Source: a virus. From it: 64,000 bases of DNA. The stretch lies in the IMG/VR virus record IMGVR_UViG_3300044825_001895, positions 1 through 64,000 of that record; one strand, given 5' to 3'. The notes beneath the pieces are model-generated. The model was not told the DNA's origin and searched no databases. It worked only from the letters and a program-made list of their open reading frames with translations. Shown in pieces: positions 37,038-44,337 of this stretch (its first letter is position 1; every line of letters begins with the position of its first letter). Position numbers and translations under genes: made by a program.

Positions 37038-37572
37038 AAAACCGATTGAAACTCTTCCGACAAACCCCTTTGTTTTTGAGATTCTAGAACTTGCATCAAA
37101 GCAAAGAAGCGATGCAAAGAAGGTTGAAGTTCTTAAAACTTATGAACATGATTCTCTAAAGACTATTTTTATTTGGAACTTTGACGAATCTGTTATTTCT
37201 CTTTTACCTGAAGGAGAAGTTCCCTATGGCGATGTGAAAGATCAAAATGTATATTCTGGATCACTTTCAACAAATCTCTCCATGGAAGCAAGGGGAGGAG
37301 AGTCTGCTACCGGTCAAGATCTAGATGGTAGAGGAAGAACTTCTTTGAGGAGAGAATATCAAAACCTATATCACTATGTAAAAGGTGGTAACAATACTCT
37401 ATCTACGATCCGTAGAGAGATGATGTTTATTAATCTTCTCCAGGGACTTCATCCTAGGGAAGCGGAAGTTTTGATTCTTACAAAAGATAAAAAACTCCAA
37501 ACTAAATACAAGATAACTCTTGAGAATGTAAAAGAAGCATACCCCGATGTTCAGTGGGGTGGTCGTTCATGA
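37000..37572 (+). CDS. protein of unknown function
   Basis: A 190-residue soluble protein. The N-terminus is Thr/Lys-rich and overlaps the acidic tail gene in another frame; the body (NPFVFEILELASKQRSDAKK, HPREAEVLILTKDKKLQTKY) is well ordered. I believe it is conserved in cyanophages but do not know its role. Confidence 0.75.
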   Translation: MTTTTKTKRATTEKPIETLPTNPFVFEILELASKQRSDAKKVEVLKTYEHDSLKTIFIWNFDESVISLLPEGEVPYGDVKDQNVYSGSLSTNLSMEARGGESATGQDLDGRGRTSLRREYQNLYHYVKGGNNTLSTIRREMMFINLLQGLHPREAEVLILTKDKKLQTKYKITLENVKEAYPDVQWGGRS

Positions 37573-37907
37573 GTGTAGCAGTAGGAGAAAAGAAAAAAAT
37601 GGCAGAAAATAAAACTAAGATTAATAAAGTTCTGCCTCATGAATATGGATGTGAAATTCTTTTAGAAAAAACTACTGTAGAAAAAGCAAAAGATTCTTCA
37701 CTTCCTAATGATGCATACTTGATTTGGTATGTTGTGGGGGGTGAAGAGCACATTGATCTAACTCGTTGCCCCAAGCGAGTGAATCTTTTTGATATGTATT
37801 ATGATAAGTATGGTCCAGGTGCAGTTAAAAAGATTGATTTTGGATATGGTAGAACTAATCCAAAACTTTGGGGATACAAACAACCAGAGAAGAAAAAAAG
37901 AAAATGA
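37569..37907 (+). CDS. protein of unknown function
   Basis: A 112-residue basic protein (VLPHEYGCEILLEKTTVEKA...; LTRCPKRVNLFDMYYDKYG). ATGA overlap on both sides places it in one operon with its neighbours and speD. Confidence 0.72.
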   Translation: MSVAVGEKKKMAENKTKINKVLPHEYGCEILLEKTTVEKAKDSSLPNDAYLIWYVVGGEEHIDLTRCPKRVNLFDMYYDKYGPGAVKKIDFGYGRTNPKLWGYKQPEKKKRK

Positions 37908-38083
37908 GTCAAGGATTTGATGTAGAAATTGAAATGCCGAAGTCTGACATTGACAGACTTCTTAAGCAATATAAAAAAGTAAAAAAATATCAAAAATCAT
38001 CTCTGTACGCTATCAAAACAATGGACGGAACAGAAGAGATTGTTAGTTCATTGGTGAAGGAAGCGGAGGAGAATCCACTGTAA
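37904..38083 (+). CDS. small protein, unknown function
   Basis: A 59-residue helical charged protein (PKSDIDRLLKQYKKVKKYQK). Starts on the previous stop; speD follows with no gap. Confidence 0.62.
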   Translation: MSQGFDVEIEMPKSDIDRLLKQYKKVKKYQKSSLYAIKTMDGTEEIVSSLVKEAEENPL

Positions 38084-38410
38084 ATGGGAAAGCATTATCT
38101 ACTTAACTTGTATGGATGCTCGTTTGTTCTTTTGGACGACGAGCGTTGTCTTATAGACTTATTGGAAAACGCAGCAGTTGCAAGCGGTGCTACTGTGGTT
38201 CAAACTATCTCAAAGAAGTTTGAACCACAGGGAGTCACTGTGATTTGCCTGTTATCTGAAAGTCATATTAGCATTCATACTTGGCCTGAGGAAGGTAAGG
38301 CAGCAGTGGACGTTTATACTTGTGGTGATTGTAATCCAAAGATTGGGTGTGATATTATCATTCAACAACTTTATGCAACTAATCACACGTTAAGTTACAT
38401 AGAACGGTAA
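38084..38410 (+). CDS. speD: S-adenosylmethionine decarboxylase proenzyme
   Basis: A 108-residue bacterial class 1 enzyme. LLSESHISIHTWPEEG holds the E-S self-cleavage site that creates the pyruvoyl cofactor, and the catalytic His and Cys (VYTCGDCNP) follow. It makes decarboxylated SAM for spermidine synthesis; polyamines neutralise packaged DNA and stabilise photosystem II. A known cyanophage metabolic gene. Confidence 0.95.
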   Translation: MGKHYLLNLYGCSFVLLDDERCLIDLLENAAVASGATVVQTISKKFEPQGVTVICLLSESHISIHTWPEEGKAAVDVYTCGDCNPKIGCDIIIQQLYATNHTLSYIER

Positions 38411-38463
38411 CAAAAGTTACAGAACTTTTTGCATAACTATACTAACAGGTCTATAATGACCTT

Positions 38464-38560
38464 ACGTTCATCCCTATGGGACGGAAGTAAGCCGACGCGG
38501 AACGGAACGTTCATTCGCTATTCGCAAATAGCGAACGCAAACGCCGACTGAAGGAACGCT
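38464..38560 (+). promoter_or_regulatory. glutamine-riboswitch-like RNA (glnA / downstream-peptide type)
   Basis: CGTTCATCC...GGGACGGAAGTA at the 5' side and GAAGGAACGC at the 3' side match the conserved strands of the cyanobacterial glutamine aptamer family; CGTTC (38465) pairs with GAACG (38554). A long hairpin TTCGCTATT-CGCA-AATAGCGAA fills the variable arm. A short peptide gene follows, as in the downstream-peptide class. Confidence 0.8.
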
Positions 38561-38590
38561 CTTTAACCTAAACCATTAAGGAGAGCCCTA

Positions 38591-38728
38591 ATGTCTAAAG
38601 TAGTATATCGCGGTGTTGAGTATGACACCCAAAAGCGTCTTGAGTATCAACAACAAATGATGCAGCAACCCCAACAATACAATGAAACCTATCGTGGTGT
38701 TAAGTTTGTAAAGGAGGGGCACAAATGA
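38591..38728 (+). CDS. short peptide with two YRGV motifs (DUF4278/PirA-like)
   Basis: A 45-residue peptide: VVYRGVEYDT at the N-terminus and TYRGVKFVK at the C-terminus, separated by a Gln-rich linker. The twin Y-R-G motif is that of cyanobacterial small proteins such as PirA, which binds PII and tunes nitrogen flow to arginine. Its position behind a glutamine-sensing RNA fits a nitrogen-related role. SD AAGGAG. Confidence 0.75.
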   Translation: MSKVVYRGVEYDTQKRLEYQQQMMQQPQQYNETYRGVKFVKEGHK

Positions 38729-38823
38729 AAAAACTCAATGTACTTCAACTCATTAAAGAGCAGAAGCAAAAAGAAGAGAGGCGTCGTAAGGCATCTCTTG
38801 CTATTCTGGTAGCAGCAAAATAA
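38725..38823 (+). CDS. 32-residue basic peptide
   Basis: MKKLNVLQLIKEQKQKEERR... a charged helix with a hydrophobic end (ASLAILVAA). AAGGAGGGG before the ATG, which overlaps the previous stop. Unknown. Confidence 0.55.
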   Translation: MKKLNVLQLIKEQKQKEERRRKASLAILVAAK

Positions 38824-38827
38824 TTTA

Positions 38828-38865
38828 GAGGAGTGCTTGACACTCCTCTTTTTTTTGTCTATAAT
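38828..38865 (+). promoter_or_regulatory. terminator-promoter composite: TTGACA-N17-TATAAT
   Basis: GAGGAGTG-CTTGA-CACTCCTC, eight perfect pairs, with eight T's. TTGACA spans loop and stem; 17 bases on is a perfect TATAAT. It shares the core GTGCTTGACAC with the module at 26223. Confidence 0.9.
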
Positions 38866-38887
38866 ACCTTTGTCGAGGTTGATAAAA

Positions 38888-39070
38888 ATGGATAGAGAAA
38901 AGATTAAGCTAATTGTCAGAAACCTTGAGTCTCTGGTAGAATGCTTGAAGGCAGAGATTGAACCTGAGATTGAAAATGAGGTAAAGGATCCTGTCTATGA
39001 TGAGATTAAAACTTTTTTAACTGACTACGACGAAGTATTTTATGACGAGGAAGATGAATACGATGTATGA
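38888..39070 (+). CDS. small acidic protein, unknown function
   Basis: A 60-residue protein (MDREKIKLIVRNLESLVECL...) with a very acidic end (YDEEDEYDV). First gene after the composite promoter; overlaps thyX by eight bases. Confidence 0.65.
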   Translation: MDREKIKLIVRNLESLVECLKAEIEPEIENEVKDPVYDEIKTFLTDYDEVFYDEEDEYDV

Positions 39071-39773
39071 TGACTTTGAGTTTATGAAACCAGAAGTAAA
39101 ACTCATTAGTGTTACTCCTGACGCAGAAAAGCACATGGCATATTGTGCTCGGGTAAGTAATCCTGCTAATCAGGATAATGAAAAGTTTTCTGGTCTACTT
39201 AAGTATTGTATTCAACATCAACACTGGAGTATCTTCGAACAAGCTTCAATGACTGTTGAGATCAATACTACTCGTGGACTGGCAGCTCAAATTCTTCGAC
39301 ATCGTTCATTTACATATCAAGAATTTTCACAACGTTATGCTGACACGAATCTTCTGAATAATATTATTCCTCTTCCTGAACTACGTCGTCAGGATACTAA
39401 GAATCGTCAGAACAGTATTGATGACATTCCTGACTATTTGAAACTGACTCTGACAGAAGACATTCGCGTTCATTTTGAGCAGGGTCTACGCCTCTACAAC
39501 CGCCTTCTAGAGAAGGGTGTAGCAAAGGAGTGCGCGAGGTTCGTATTGCCCCTAGCGACGCCCACAAGACTCTATATGACCGGTTCTGTAAGGTCGTGGA
39601 TACATTACATTGATCTTCGCTCTGCACATGGTACGCAGAAGGAACATATGGAGATTGCAGAACTTGTCCGCTGTATCTTTACTTGCCAGTTCCCTGCTGT
39701 ATCTGAAGCACTTGGTTGGACTCGTGATGGGTGTATTGAATGCAATGATGCACCTTCCATTACTATTGAATAA
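39063..39773 (+). CDS. thyX: FAD-dependent thymidylate synthase
   Basis: A 236-residue ThyX. RHRSFTYQEFSQRY is the signature RHRxxSxxExSxRY-type motif; FARFVLP-type segment CARFVLPLATPTRLYMTG and SAHGTQKEHMEIA follow. It methylates dUMP using methylene-tetrahydrofolate and FADH2. Works with nrdAB for dTTP. The ATG at 39063 is chosen. Confidence 0.96.
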   Translation: MYDDFEFMKPEVKLISVTPDAEKHMAYCARVSNPANQDNEKFSGLLKYCIQHQHWSIFEQASMTVEINTTRGLAAQILRHRSFTYQEFSQRYADTNLLNNIIPLPELRRQDTKNRQNSIDDIPDYLKLTLTEDIRVHFEQGLRLYNRLLEKGVAKECARFVLPLATPTRLYMTGSVRSWIHYIDLRSAHGTQKEHMEIAELVRCIFTCQFPAVSEALGWTRDGCIECNDAPSITIE

Positions 39774-39802
39774 ATATCCTTACATACGATGGAGGTGTAA
39801 CA

Positions 39803-40051
39803 TTGGCAACATATCCAGTTTATAATAAAGTTACTGGTGAACAAAAAGAAGTCTCTATGAGTGTTCACGATTGGGATCAGTGGAAACAAGATAATCCTGA
39901 TTGGGATAGAGATTGGTCTGACCCATCAACTTGCCCTAACTCTGGGGAAGTTGGTGAGGTTTATGATAGACTTAAGAAGTCTCACCCAGGATGGAATGAT
40001 GTTCTTAAGCGAGCATCACAAGCACCAGGTTCAAAAGTAAAACCAGTTTAA
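39803..40051 (+). CDS. small protein, unknown function
   Basis: An 82-residue protein from a TTG start with GGAGGTGTAACA before it. YPVYNKVTGEQKEVSMSVHD and NPDWDRDWSDPSTCP suggest a compact fold resembling small zinc-ribbon-type phage proteins but without enough cysteines. GAATAAATA upstream is a weak late core. Confidence 0.7.
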   Translation: MATYPVYNKVTGEQKEVSMSVHDWDQWKQDNPDWDRDWSDPSTCPNSGEVGEVYDRLKKSHPGWNDVLKRASQAPGSKVKPV

Positions 40052-40057
40052 TTCTAT

Positions 40058-40813
40058 ATGGCAAGAAAAAGAAGAGTAGAAGATCAACCAATTGGTGTTG
40101 GAATGACTGCCAAACAAATGAAACGCAAGAAACCAATTGGTCTTGACTTAATGAGAGATATTGAACCTCTCACAGATAATCAGAAACTTCTATATGAAGC
40201 ATATGAAAAGGGACAAAACCTTGTTGCTTATGGATGTGCGGGAACAGGTAAAACATTTATCACTTTATATAATGCCCTTCAAGATGTACTAGATGAAAGA
40301 AGTCCTTACGAAAAAATCTATATTGTAAGATCTCTTGTTGCTACTCGTGAGATTGGTTTCCTACCTGGAGACCATGAGGACAAGTCATCGCTTTATCAGA
40401 TTCCTTATAAGAATATGGTGAAGTATATGTTCCAAATGCCAGATGACGCATCGTTTGAAATGCTCTATGGAAACCTCAAAACTCAAGGTACGATTAGTTT
40501 TTGGAGCACTTCTTTTATTCGCGGAACTACTCTGGACAATGCAATCATTATCGTAGACGAGTTCCAAAACTTGAACTTTCATGAACTTGATAGTATCATT
40601 ACTCGTGTTGGTGAGAACTCAAGGATTATGTTCTGTGGTGATGCTACTCAATCTGATCTTATCAAAACAAATGAGAAGAATGGAATTGTTGATTTTATGA
40701 AAGTTCTTCGTATTATGCCCTCCATTGATACTATTGAATTTGGCGTAGATGACATTGTTCGTTCTGGTCTAGTTAAGGAATATATTCTCGCAAAAATGGA
40801 AGTTGGTGTATGA
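40058..40813 (+). CDS. phoH: PhoH-like ATPase
   Basis: A 251-residue P-loop protein: AYGCAGTGKTFITLYNAL is Walker A, AIIIVDEFQNLN Walker B, RIMFCGDATQSD the sensor-like motif of PhoH. The family is induced by phosphate stress in bacteria and is near universal in cyanophages; its precise role is unresolved (RNA helicase/ATPase activity proposed). ATGA overlap downstream. Confidence 0.95.
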   Translation: MARKRRVEDQPIGVGMTAKQMKRKKPIGLDLMRDIEPLTDNQKLLYEAYEKGQNLVAYGCAGTGKTFITLYNALQDVLDERSPYEKIYIVRSLVATREIGFLPGDHEDKSSLYQIPYKNMVKYMFQMPDDASFEMLYGNLKTQGTISFWSTSFIRGTTLDNAIIIVDEFQNLNFHELDSIITRVGENSRIMFCGDATQSDLIKTNEKNGIVDFMKVLRIMPSIDTIEFGVDDIVRSGLVKEYILAKMEVGV

Positions 40814-41490
40814 CCTTTAATCATTGTAATTTTTTGGGTGATCTTGAACTAGAAAAGAAAGAAACAAATGGCATCCGCTTGTATAATCTTCCCGATGGTC
40901 AGTGGGTGCCTTCTATCACATCTATAACCTCTTTCTACAATCGACAGATCTTTGTTGAATGGAGAAAGAGGATTGGTGAAGAAAAAGCAAATGCAATTAC
41001 AAGAAAAGCAACTGCAAGAGGAACTGACTTTCACCAAGTCTGTCAGGACTACTTGGAAAATAAAGAACTTGTTTGGGATGATTATCAACCCATGACAAAG
41101 TTCATGTATATTCATGCAAAGCCTTATCTGGATAAGATAAATAATATTCACGCCATTGAAAGGACTCTCTATTCTGAATACCTTGGACTTGCTGGACGAG
41201 TTGATTGTATCGCAGAATATGAAGGAGAATTGGCAGTTATTGACTTCAAAACTTCAGACAAGATCAAACCAGAAGAATGGATTGAAAATTACTTCGTTCA
41301 AGAGACATTCTACGCCGCTGCATATTACGAACTCACTGGTCAAGTTGTTAAAAAACTCATCACACTAATGGTAACTCCTGGCGGCGAAGTTAAAGTATTT
41401 GACAAAAGGAACAAGGGGGACTATATTAAACTATTAGTTCGTTATATCAAAGAATTTGTACATCACAATACTAGGTCAGATGGAGAATGA
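40810..41490 (+). CDS. PD-(D/E)XK exonuclease
   Basis: A 226-residue RecB-like nuclease. LAGRVDCIAEYEGELAVIDFKTS supplies the D...D-x-K catalytic core; QETFYAAAYYELTGQ the following helix. Related to the MGME1-like ssDNA exonucleases. It likely trims recombination or replication intermediates. Translationally coupled to phoH. Confidence 0.82.
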   Translation: MTFNHCNFLGDLELEKKETNGIRLYNLPDGQWVPSITSITSFYNRQIFVEWRKRIGEEKANAITRKATARGTDFHQVCQDYLENKELVWDDYQPMTKFMYIHAKPYLDKINNIHAIERTLYSEYLGLAGRVDCIAEYEGELAVIDFKTSDKIKPEEWIENYFVQETFYAAAYYELTGQVVKKLITLMVTPGGEVKVFDKRNKGDYIKLLVRYIKEFVHHNTRSDGE

Positions 41491-41737
41491 ATTAGAGAAA
41501 GCATTAGAGAGTAAGTTCTTTTGTCCATCACGTTTTGCTCAAGAGATTGAGAATCTCGTTCAAGTAAACGTTGAGATGAATTATATTGATGCGATTATCT
41601 ATTTCTGTGAACAAAACAACATTGATTTGGAATCAGTTCCAAAACTCATCTCAAAACCTTTGAAAGAAAAGATTAAGTATGAGGCGATGGAACTGAATTT
41701 TCTAAAGAAAACTTCCCGTGCTAAATTAATTTTTTAA
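41480..41737 (+). CDS. 33: late-transcription coactivator gp33-like
   Basis: An 85-residue protein matching the cyanophage gp33 pattern (AQEIENLVQVNVEMNYIDAI, NNIDLESVPKLISKPLKEKI, EAMELNFLKK). gp33 bridges the sliding clamp and RNA polymerase so that gp55 uses late promoters. Its place directly before gp59 and gp32 repeats the T4 order. Start 41480 overlaps the exonuclease gene. Confidence 0.78.
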   Translation: MENELEKALESKFFCPSRFAQEIENLVQVNVEMNYIDAIIYFCEQNNIDLESVPKLISKPLKEKIKYEAMELNFLKKTSRAKLIF

Positions 41738-42333
41738 TGATGCCATACGATGCGTACCGTGAATACCTTGCTCTAAAAAATCATTTTACAAAAGATAACT
41801 ACGATTATTTTAAGTATAATAAAAAAGTAAGAGCAACAGTTCAATCCTTCTATAAGAGGAAGGATAGAATGTGGTTTGAAAAGATTTCTAGGCAAAAATC
41901 AGATAAAGAAGTCGTTGATTTTTTTGTTGCTAACTTTGCATCTTGTCCTGACCCAGAAACACTTTGGATTGGTGAGATGATTAAAGAAGGTGAAGAAAGA
42001 TATCAGAACTGGCAAAAGAAAGTTCAATCTCTTTCTTATATCTTTAAAGAAGAAAGTCAATCTTTGTTTGGAGAAAATAAGTTTGAAGAGGTTTTTAAGT
42101 GTTCGAAGGGACATCCGCCTCTTCTAAAGAAGTTCCTGAGCGGGAATATTAGCCTAGAAACTATGGTGATATACGATAGAATATTCCTGTTCGGGAACAA
42201 GTTTGATAGTAAACTTCAAGACCCGGTGTGGCAAACCGTCAGTCGTCGGATTAAAAAATATAATCCATTTCTAAATATTGATGTATTTCGTTTTCGCAAA
42301 ATCTTGAAAGAAATTATTCTGGAGGGTCAATGA
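41737..42333 (+). CDS. 59: helicase loader gp59
   Basis: A 198-residue protein. YDAYREYLALKNHFTKDNYD and FYKRKDRMWFEKISR match the N-terminal HMG-like domain of T4 gp59, which loads gp41 helicase on gp32-coated DNA. Start-stop overlaps with both neighbours. Confidence 0.88.
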   Translation: MMPYDAYREYLALKNHFTKDNYDYFKYNKKVRATVQSFYKRKDRMWFEKISRQKSDKEVVDFFVANFASCPDPETLWIGEMIKEGEERYQNWQKKVQSLSYIFKEESQSLFGENKFEEVFKCSKGHPPLLKKFLSGNISLETMVIYDRIFLFGNKFDSKLQDPVWQTVSRRIKKYNPFLNIDVFRFRKILKEIILEGQ

Positions 42334-42674
42334 GTTTCTTTAACTCCGAAGTCGTTCGTGCAGAGATGACTGAAATTGCAGAACTTCAGGAACAAATCTA
42401 CGGAAACATTTTTAAGTTTCCTACAATGTCTAAAGAAGAAAAACTTGAGCATGTTGGATTTCTTGAAACTCTCTTAGATAAACAAAAAGTTCTTTACACA
42501 AGAATGAGTTTGTCTGATGATCCTGAAGCAAAAGAGATGAAGGAACGTGTTATCAATTCTGCTATTATGATGGGTATGCCTCCTGGCACTGATATGAACA
42601 TCATCCTTAATAATATGTCTCAGATGCTTGATGTCATGAGGAAACAGATTGACAAAACAGGTTCAGACCTGTAG
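42330..42674 (+). CDS. DUF1825-like protein
   Basis: A 114-residue helical protein: FFNSEVVRAEMTEIAELQEQ, HVGFLETLLDKQKVLYTRMS and MSQMLDVMRKQID. This resembles a short cyanobacterial family (DUF1825) of unknown role, inserted here between gp59 and gp32. Confidence 0.7.
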   Translation: MSFFNSEVVRAEMTEIAELQEQIYGNIFKFPTMSKEEKLEHVGFLETLLDKQKVLYTRMSLSDDPEAKEMKERVINSAIMMGMPPGTDMNIILNNMSQMLDVMRKQIDKTGSDL

Positions 42675-42722
42675 AATAACGAAGTACACAAAAGCCAAAT
42701 CCTACTAATACGGAGAAATCTA

Positions 42723-43667
42723 ATGTCATTCGAAAATCTCAAAAAACAATCCAAACTGGGTTCTCTCACTTCTAAACTGGTGAAGGAAGTTGAGAAGATG
42801 AGTACAACTTCTGGTGGTGCTGATGAGCGTCTCTGGAAACCTGAAATGGATAAAACTGGTAACGGTTTCGCAGTTATCCGTTTCCTCCCTGCCCCTGAAG
42901 GTGAAGAACTTCCTTGGGCAAAGATGTATTCCCACGCTTTCCAAGGTCCTGGTGGTTGGTACATTGAAAACTCTCTGACTACCATCGGACAAAAAGATCC
43001 TCTTGGTGAACATAACCGCGAACTGTGGAACAGTGGTATTGAATCTAACAAAGAAACTGTTCGTAAACAAAAGCGTAAACTGTCTTATTACAGCAACATC
43101 TACGTTGTAAAGGATCCCGTTAATCCTCAGAACGAAGGTAAGGTCTTCCTCTTTAAATATGGCAAGAAGATCTTTGATAAGATTATGGAAGCAATGCAAC
43201 CTGAGTTTGAGGATGAAACTCCTATCAATCCTTTTGACTTCTGGCAAGGTGCTAATTTCAAACTCAAAATCGTAAAGAAAGATGGGTATTGGAACTACGA
43301 CAAATCTGAATTTGGTTCTGTTGAACCACTACTGGATGATGACGATGCTCTGGAAGCCCTCTGGAAGAAAGAGTATTCTCTGACTGCAATCACTGCTCCA
43401 GATCAGTTCAAGTCCTATGAAGATCTTGAGCGTCGTATGAATATGGTTCTGGGTCTTAAGAACTCTTCTCCTGCTCGTTCCCGTGCAGTAGTCGAACAAG
43501 AAGATGATCTCGAAGAGTTTACACAAACTCCTACAGTCCAAGATCGTGTTGTGGAAGAACTGGAACAGTCTTATGCTCGTTCTAAGTCCCCTTCACTTCC
43601 CCAAATCTCTCAAGACGATGATGAGGATGATGCACTTTCTTACTTCCAGCGTCTTGCTGAAGATTGA
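42723..43667 (+). CDS. 32: single-stranded DNA-binding protein gp32
   Basis: A 314-residue protein. N-terminal basic segment (FENLKKQSKLGSLTSKL), core with FAVIRFLPAPEGEELPW, QKRKLSYYSNIYVVKDPVNP, GKVFLFKYGKKIFDKI, and an acidic C-terminus (DDDEDDALSYFQRLAED) that contacts partners. The zinc-binding cysteines of T4 gp32 are absent. GGAGAAATCTA precedes the ATG. Confidence 0.95.
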   Translation: MSFENLKKQSKLGSLTSKLVKEVEKMSTTSGGADERLWKPEMDKTGNGFAVIRFLPAPEGEELPWAKMYSHAFQGPGGWYIENSLTTIGQKDPLGEHNRELWNSGIESNKETVRKQKRKLSYYSNIYVVKDPVNPQNEGKVFLFKYGKKIFDKIMEAMQPEFEDETPINPFDFWQGANFKLKIVKKDGYWNYDKSEFGSVEPLLDDDDALEALWKKEYSLTAITAPDQFKSYEDLERRMNMVLGLKNSSPARSRAVVEQEDDLEEFTQTPTVQDRVVEELEQSYARSKSPSLPQISQDDDEDDALSYFQRLAED

Positions 43668-44336
43668 TTAAGAATAGAGTCTAATATTATCTCCTTTCTT
43701 TAAGGTGTCGCTTACATATTGAGCGGCACCTTTTTTATATGTCATCAATTCGTTCATATCATTAAAGATTAGATTTAAGTATCTTGCTTTAAGAATAAAG
43801 ATGTTTCTTTTATCATCTTCAATTTTTTGTTCGTATTGATAGTTTGTGATTGGTACTGTAAAGTTTCTTATTGTTACTTTTCTTCCTAAACCATCATCAT
43901 AGTAACTTGTTGAAAAGTTTGATGGAACTACTAACCCAGCAGGAATAATAGTAATGCCATTTGAGTTTACTACTTCTGTTGTTTCATAGTGACGAACTGC
44001 ATTCATATTTTGATATGATCCATACTTTTCTAATAAGAAATTATCAAAACCAGATTGGGGTAAGGGCCATTCTGTCTGAACGTTCAAAATATTATTAGCA
44101 AGTAAAACAACCCAGTCCAAGCTTTCATCTTCATACACATTATATGCAACATTATCTGGTCTTTCATCTCCAACGATCTTATACTTTGTGAAGAAATTTA
44201 AGTTGCCAAAAATGTCTTCTCTTAACTTCCCTCTCTTAAAAAGATTTTTGACAGTCTGATAGTCAGAGATACTTTGTGCATCTGGAGTTCTATTGACATA
44301 TTGGAAGTCTGGAACTTGTCGAAAATAGCTTGGCAT
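43668..44336 (-). CDS. 53: baseplate wedge protein gp53
   Basis: A 222-residue protein opening MPSYFRQVPDF; DERPDNVAYNVYEDESLDWV matches the conserved N-half of gp53 and the rest includes a LysM-like end (DTLKKGDNIRL). It joins wedges into the hexagonal baseplate. Its stop codon abuts the gp32 stop, and the gp32 terminator lies within its coding sequence. Confidence 0.88.
   Translation of the reverse strand: MPSYFRQVPDFQYVNRTPDAQSISDYQTVKNLFKRGKLREDIFGNLNFFTKYKIVGDERPDNVAYNVYEDESLDWVVLLANNILNVQTEWPLPQSGFDNFLLEKYGSYQNMNAVRHYETTEVVNSNGITIIPAGLVVPSNFSTSYYDDGLGRKVTIRNFTVPITNYQYEQKIEDDKRNIFILKARYLNLIFNDMNELMTYKKGAAQYVSDTLKKGDNIRLYS
43704..43736 (+). terminator. gp32 terminator inside the convergent gp53 gene
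   Basis: GGTGTCGCT/AGCGGCACC, nine pairs (one G-T), then six T's. It lies within the last codons of gp53 on the other strand. Confidence 0.85.
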
Positions 44337-44337
44337 A

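Noticed and set aside
42726-43247. 173-codon open frame antisense to gp32
   Set aside because: Shadow of gp32 on the other strand; no motif and no promoter.
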